Assembly (NCBI GenBank): GCA_963576725.1
Contig: OY755247.1
Coordinates: forward strand, 13,768,534 to 13,832,533
Direction: 5' to 3'
Length of the DNA: 64,000 nt
Source: Azorinus chamasolen
Taxonomy: Eukaryota > Mollusca > Bivalvia > Cardiida > Solecurtidae
Part shown: positions 61,601-64,000 of the stretch, one piece after another
Numbering within the stretch: position 1 is the first letter of the stretch
How the letters are laid out: every line of letters starts with the position of its first letter
Notes under the pieces: model-generated
The model's input: the letters and a program-made list of their open reading frames with translations, nothing else
What the model was told of the DNA's origin: nothing
The model's database searches: none
Made by a program: the position numbers and the translations under genes

Positions 61601-63262
61601 GACATGAAGACGTCTGTACACACAGGGCAGGGCCAATTTTAACCCAAGAACTATGATACTTATAAAACCCATAAAGTTATTCTAAGTAAATCTATACACC
61701 AAATATCTAAGCTCTGGGACATGTAGTTTCTGACAAGAATATTTTTAAAGTTTTTCCTACTGTAAAACAGGTTTTATTAGCGACAATATATATTTCGCGC
61801 TAATTCGCGATTGCGTTGCCCCGCGAATTCAATATTTTCGCTAATAAATCAGTAACAAGTATAAAAAGGAGTAACGTCCGAAATCGGTATATCCGGAATA
61901 TGGTCAGATTTATCACGTCGTCGTCCATGTGTTTTCTGCATTAATAACATTCTTCGTTCAACACAAATGTTGGGTGAAGTGTATTGCTTCCATATATTTT
62001 GTTTAGTAAACAAAAAAGTGTTAAAAATACAGACCGAAAAATGGAAGAATGTTTCTCTTCTTCATTGATCTCCGTGAAAAGGGAACTAACTCTTATATAT
62101 ACATACATGTATATATGTACGGCAAGTGGTAAATTGTCGTAGATAACATCTGGTTGTTTTCGTACAATTACGGATTTTTGAAACAGGTTTGACTCTATGT
62201 GTTTGTGAAAAACAATTCACTCATTTTGACTATTGAATACCGGCTTATGCCAAGCAGCATTTAACAGATCAACACGTATACACAAACTTGTCAATTTGTT
62301 TTCACACGTTTACCGTCCAAGTCTCAATAGGGGCACTGATTTAACCTTTAGCCTCATAATGGACAAATCGTGATACTAGTAACCATTTCTTTTGCAGACA
62401 GTTTTGATCCAAATAAGACCCCGAAGTAATAAATGAGTAGTAACTTTGTTGCCTACATTTCCACCATTTCATCAGTATACCGGGGTGACACGCTGTGCCA
62501 TACATTCGAGTTTTGGGTAAATGTCTCAAAACAAATACAAATTGAATACTGGTAAATACAGGCCTTAACGCATGCCATAAATTATCGATTGATAACCCCT
62601 AAATTGCCGACGGCAGTTACATACATTGGCAGAAATTTATTCTTTGCCCTTTTAACAGCGATCGGCAGAGTTTTATACGAGTCTATTTCCGTTAAGTTAA
62701 TTTAGCGAGATGGACGCCGTAGCGAAATCATCATGACGCGAATTAATACAAAATCACATTTACGCGAAATAATCATGACGCGAATATAACCTGTTTTACA
62801 GTATGCATAACTAGTGATTCCCATGGGCTGTTTAGGCAGTCAGCTACCAAAAACTGGCAATCCCTGGGGTGGGACCAATTTTGACCCTAGGGGCATAATA
62901 TATATAACTTTTGTAGAAGCCCTGAAGTTGAAGGTATGTGCCAAATATGAAAACTGAGGACCTTCTAGTTTTAGAGGAGATGATGTTCAAAGTTTTCACT
63001 ATATGTTTCTATTGAAAACTGAAAACCCCTGGGGCAGGGCCAATTTTGACCCCAGGGGTATAATTTATATAACTTTTGTAGAGGACCTACAGATGATGCA
63101 ATGTACCAAAGATGAAAGCTGAGAACCCTGTAGATTCAGAGGAGAAGATTTTTAAAGGTTCAAATTGTTGACGACTGACGACGCACGACTGACGACGCAC
63201 GCCGACGGACGACGGACATCAGGCAATCACAAAAGCTCACCCTAAGCACTTTGTGCTCCGGT
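61601..63262 (+). mobile_element. pearl-like 3' part split by T7
   Basis: Before T7: GGGCAGGGCCAATTTTAACC. After: GGGGTGGGACCAATTTTGAC, ATATGTTTCTATTGAAAACT and ACGACTGACGACGCACG runs (63165-63210). Terminal hairpin AGCTCACCCTAAGCAC..GTGCTCCGGTGAGCTAA. Same subfamily as 36194. Confidence 0.7.
61760..62801 (-). mobile_element. T7 element, copy 2
   Basis: 1042 bp, TA at 61758-61759 and 62802-62803; termini CTGTAAAACAGGTT / AACCTGTTTTACAG. It is the reverse complement of the 12961-14008 copy with few differences (for example TTTTGATCCAAATAAGACCC and TCACGTCGTCGTCCATG occur in both). Confidence 0.9.
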
Positions 63263-63289
63263 GAGCTAAAAAATCAGCTACAGGTGTTT

Positions 63290-63425
63290 TTTAACCCTTT
63301 ACTCCATATATTTTCATGTAAGGTCAATAATAATATTGATTAGATTAATTGTTATAATAAATAGCACATGGGACATAGGAATGTTTGGCCAGAGCAGGAC
63401 CTGTAGAATCATATAACAAACTCGA
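63290..63425 (+). mobile_element. P2 MITE, right-truncated
   Basis: TTTAACCCTTTACTCCATAT, TTGATTAGATTAATTGTTAT and AATGTTTGGCCAGAGCAGGA; the hairpin is missing. Confidence 0.65.
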
Positions 63426-63457
63426 TTATACTGCTCTTTGTTTTTAGAATTTTGTAG

Positions 63458-63961
63458 TTTTGAAACCATTGTGACAAATACAGTGAACCCTCATTATACC
63501 GACATTCGTTACAATGGCACCCTCGTTATACCGACATTCGTTACAATGGCACCCTCGTTATACCGGCAGTATGCATTGAAACAAAATTAGCGTTATGTCT
63601 TTGAAACAACCACTGAATAGATATGTACAATACCAATAAGACAGGTGATCGCTTAATGCAGAACGCAAGAAGTGCTAAACGCTCTCAAAGGGAGTTTTTG
63701 CACTTCTTGCGTTCTGCATTAAGCGTTCACCTGTTGGTACTACTTTAAAACTGGCCATATGGTTCCTTTCATATTTAAACTCATTATAATGGCAACCTCG
63801 TTATACCAGCAAAATGTCTGGAAACAAACACCTCCGTCGTAACGAGGGTTTACTGTAAAGTATTTGCTCCATAGGAGCAAAATTAATACTCTATTTATCA
63901 CAATGGTTTCAAGAAGTGACTCATACAGAGGTGTAGAAAGGCGTATTTATGGAGGAAAGGG
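63458..63961 (+). mobile_element. P6 MITE split by T2
   Basis: Left arm TTTGAAACCATTGTGACAAA stops at TA; after T2 it resumes AGTATTTGCTCCATAGGAGC, CTATTTATCACAATGGTTTC and ends GGCGTATTTATGGAGGAAAG before TTAA 63962-63965. The long outer side is missing. Confidence 0.75.
63481..63855 (+). mobile_element. T2 element, uninterrupted copy
   Basis: 375 bp. CAGTGAACCCTCATTATACC / CGTAACGAGGGTTTACTG, TA both sides. A 28-bp duplication of CATTCGTTACAATGGCACCC lies near the left end. Central hairpin arms GCTTAATGCAGAACGCAAGA / TCTTGCG..TCTGCATTAAGC. Serves as the empty site for T7 copy 1. Confidence 0.9.
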
Positions 63962-64000
63962 TTAAAAGGTTGACACAAAAACGAGTTCCTAGCTAGCTTG

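Overview
This is a AT-rich eukaryotic (animal) genomic window made almost entirely of transposable elements and their debris. No complete host gene is visible. The best organism guess is a bivalve mollusc. That inference rests mainly on repeated elements with the layout of the 'pearl'/Helentron-derived repeats known from bivalves: a 5' ACAAGAG end, an array of degenerate ~150-165 bp core units, a GACG/GACA-type microsatellite, then a terminal hairpin. A DIRS-type retrotransposon and a mariner element fit the same picture. The species cannot be told from the sequence alone.

Two elements carry long coding regions. (1) 43627-48681 is a structurally complete DIRS-type tyrosine-recombinase retrotransposon. 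It has split inverted repeats, an internal complementary region, a gag-like/RT/RNase H ORF and a tyrosine recombinase in the -1 frame, and it sits inside a small palindromic MITE. (2) 41227-42549 is a full-length mariner (D,D34D) with near-perfect terminal repeats, TA target duplication and one in-frame TGA in its transposase. Remnants: a decayed second mariner-like element (about 51.2-52.9 kb, with a related segment at 59.3-59.85 kb), the 3' tail of a non-LTR retrotransposon (18.77-19.43 kb), and a scrap of a DIRS terminus (11.53 kb).

The rest is mostly MITEs. Labels used below: P-families have TTAA target duplications and CCCTT... termini (piggyBac-like), with a hairpin nearer one end. '+' means the longer side is on the left. 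P1 and P2 are commonest; P3, P4, P5, P6, P8, P9 and P10 differ in terminal and internal sequence; P11 is a hairpin module. T-families have TA target duplications and mostly CAGT... termini (pogo/Tigger-like): T1 (about 205 bp, hairpin), T2 (about 375 bp), T3 (about 1.1 kb), T4, T5, T6 and T7 (about 1 kb each). All lack transposase. Many are nested, and several nests can be proved by an uninterrupted copy elsewhere in the window. The deepest nest (17.5-20.5 kb) has five levels.

Layout: 0-1.2 kb pearl-like arrays; 1.3-5.6 kb T1/T3 elements, one with an internal 67-bp array; 5.7-15.5 kb dense P-MITEs with T2/T7; 16.1-17.2 kb T6; 17.5-20.5 kb five-level nest with a 29-bp satellite; 20.5-25.9 kb T5, pearl-like and P-MITEs; 26.0-26.87 kb the only repeat-free stretch with a plausible host first exon (minus strand); 27-36.9 kb pearl-like arrays inside P2 MITEs; 37.1-40.4 kb T3/T4; 41.2-42.5 kb mariner; 43.6-48.7 kb DIRS; 48.9-64 kb minisatellite, MITEs, mariner debris, T7/T2.

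The most unusual signal is that the hairpin centre GCTCC(TATA)GGAGC is shared by MITEs with different termini and different target sites. Within the TTAA families the hairpin arms also carry a fixed asymmetry with constant polarity relative to the long and short sides. All family assignments, boundaries and copy counts are by-eye readings.
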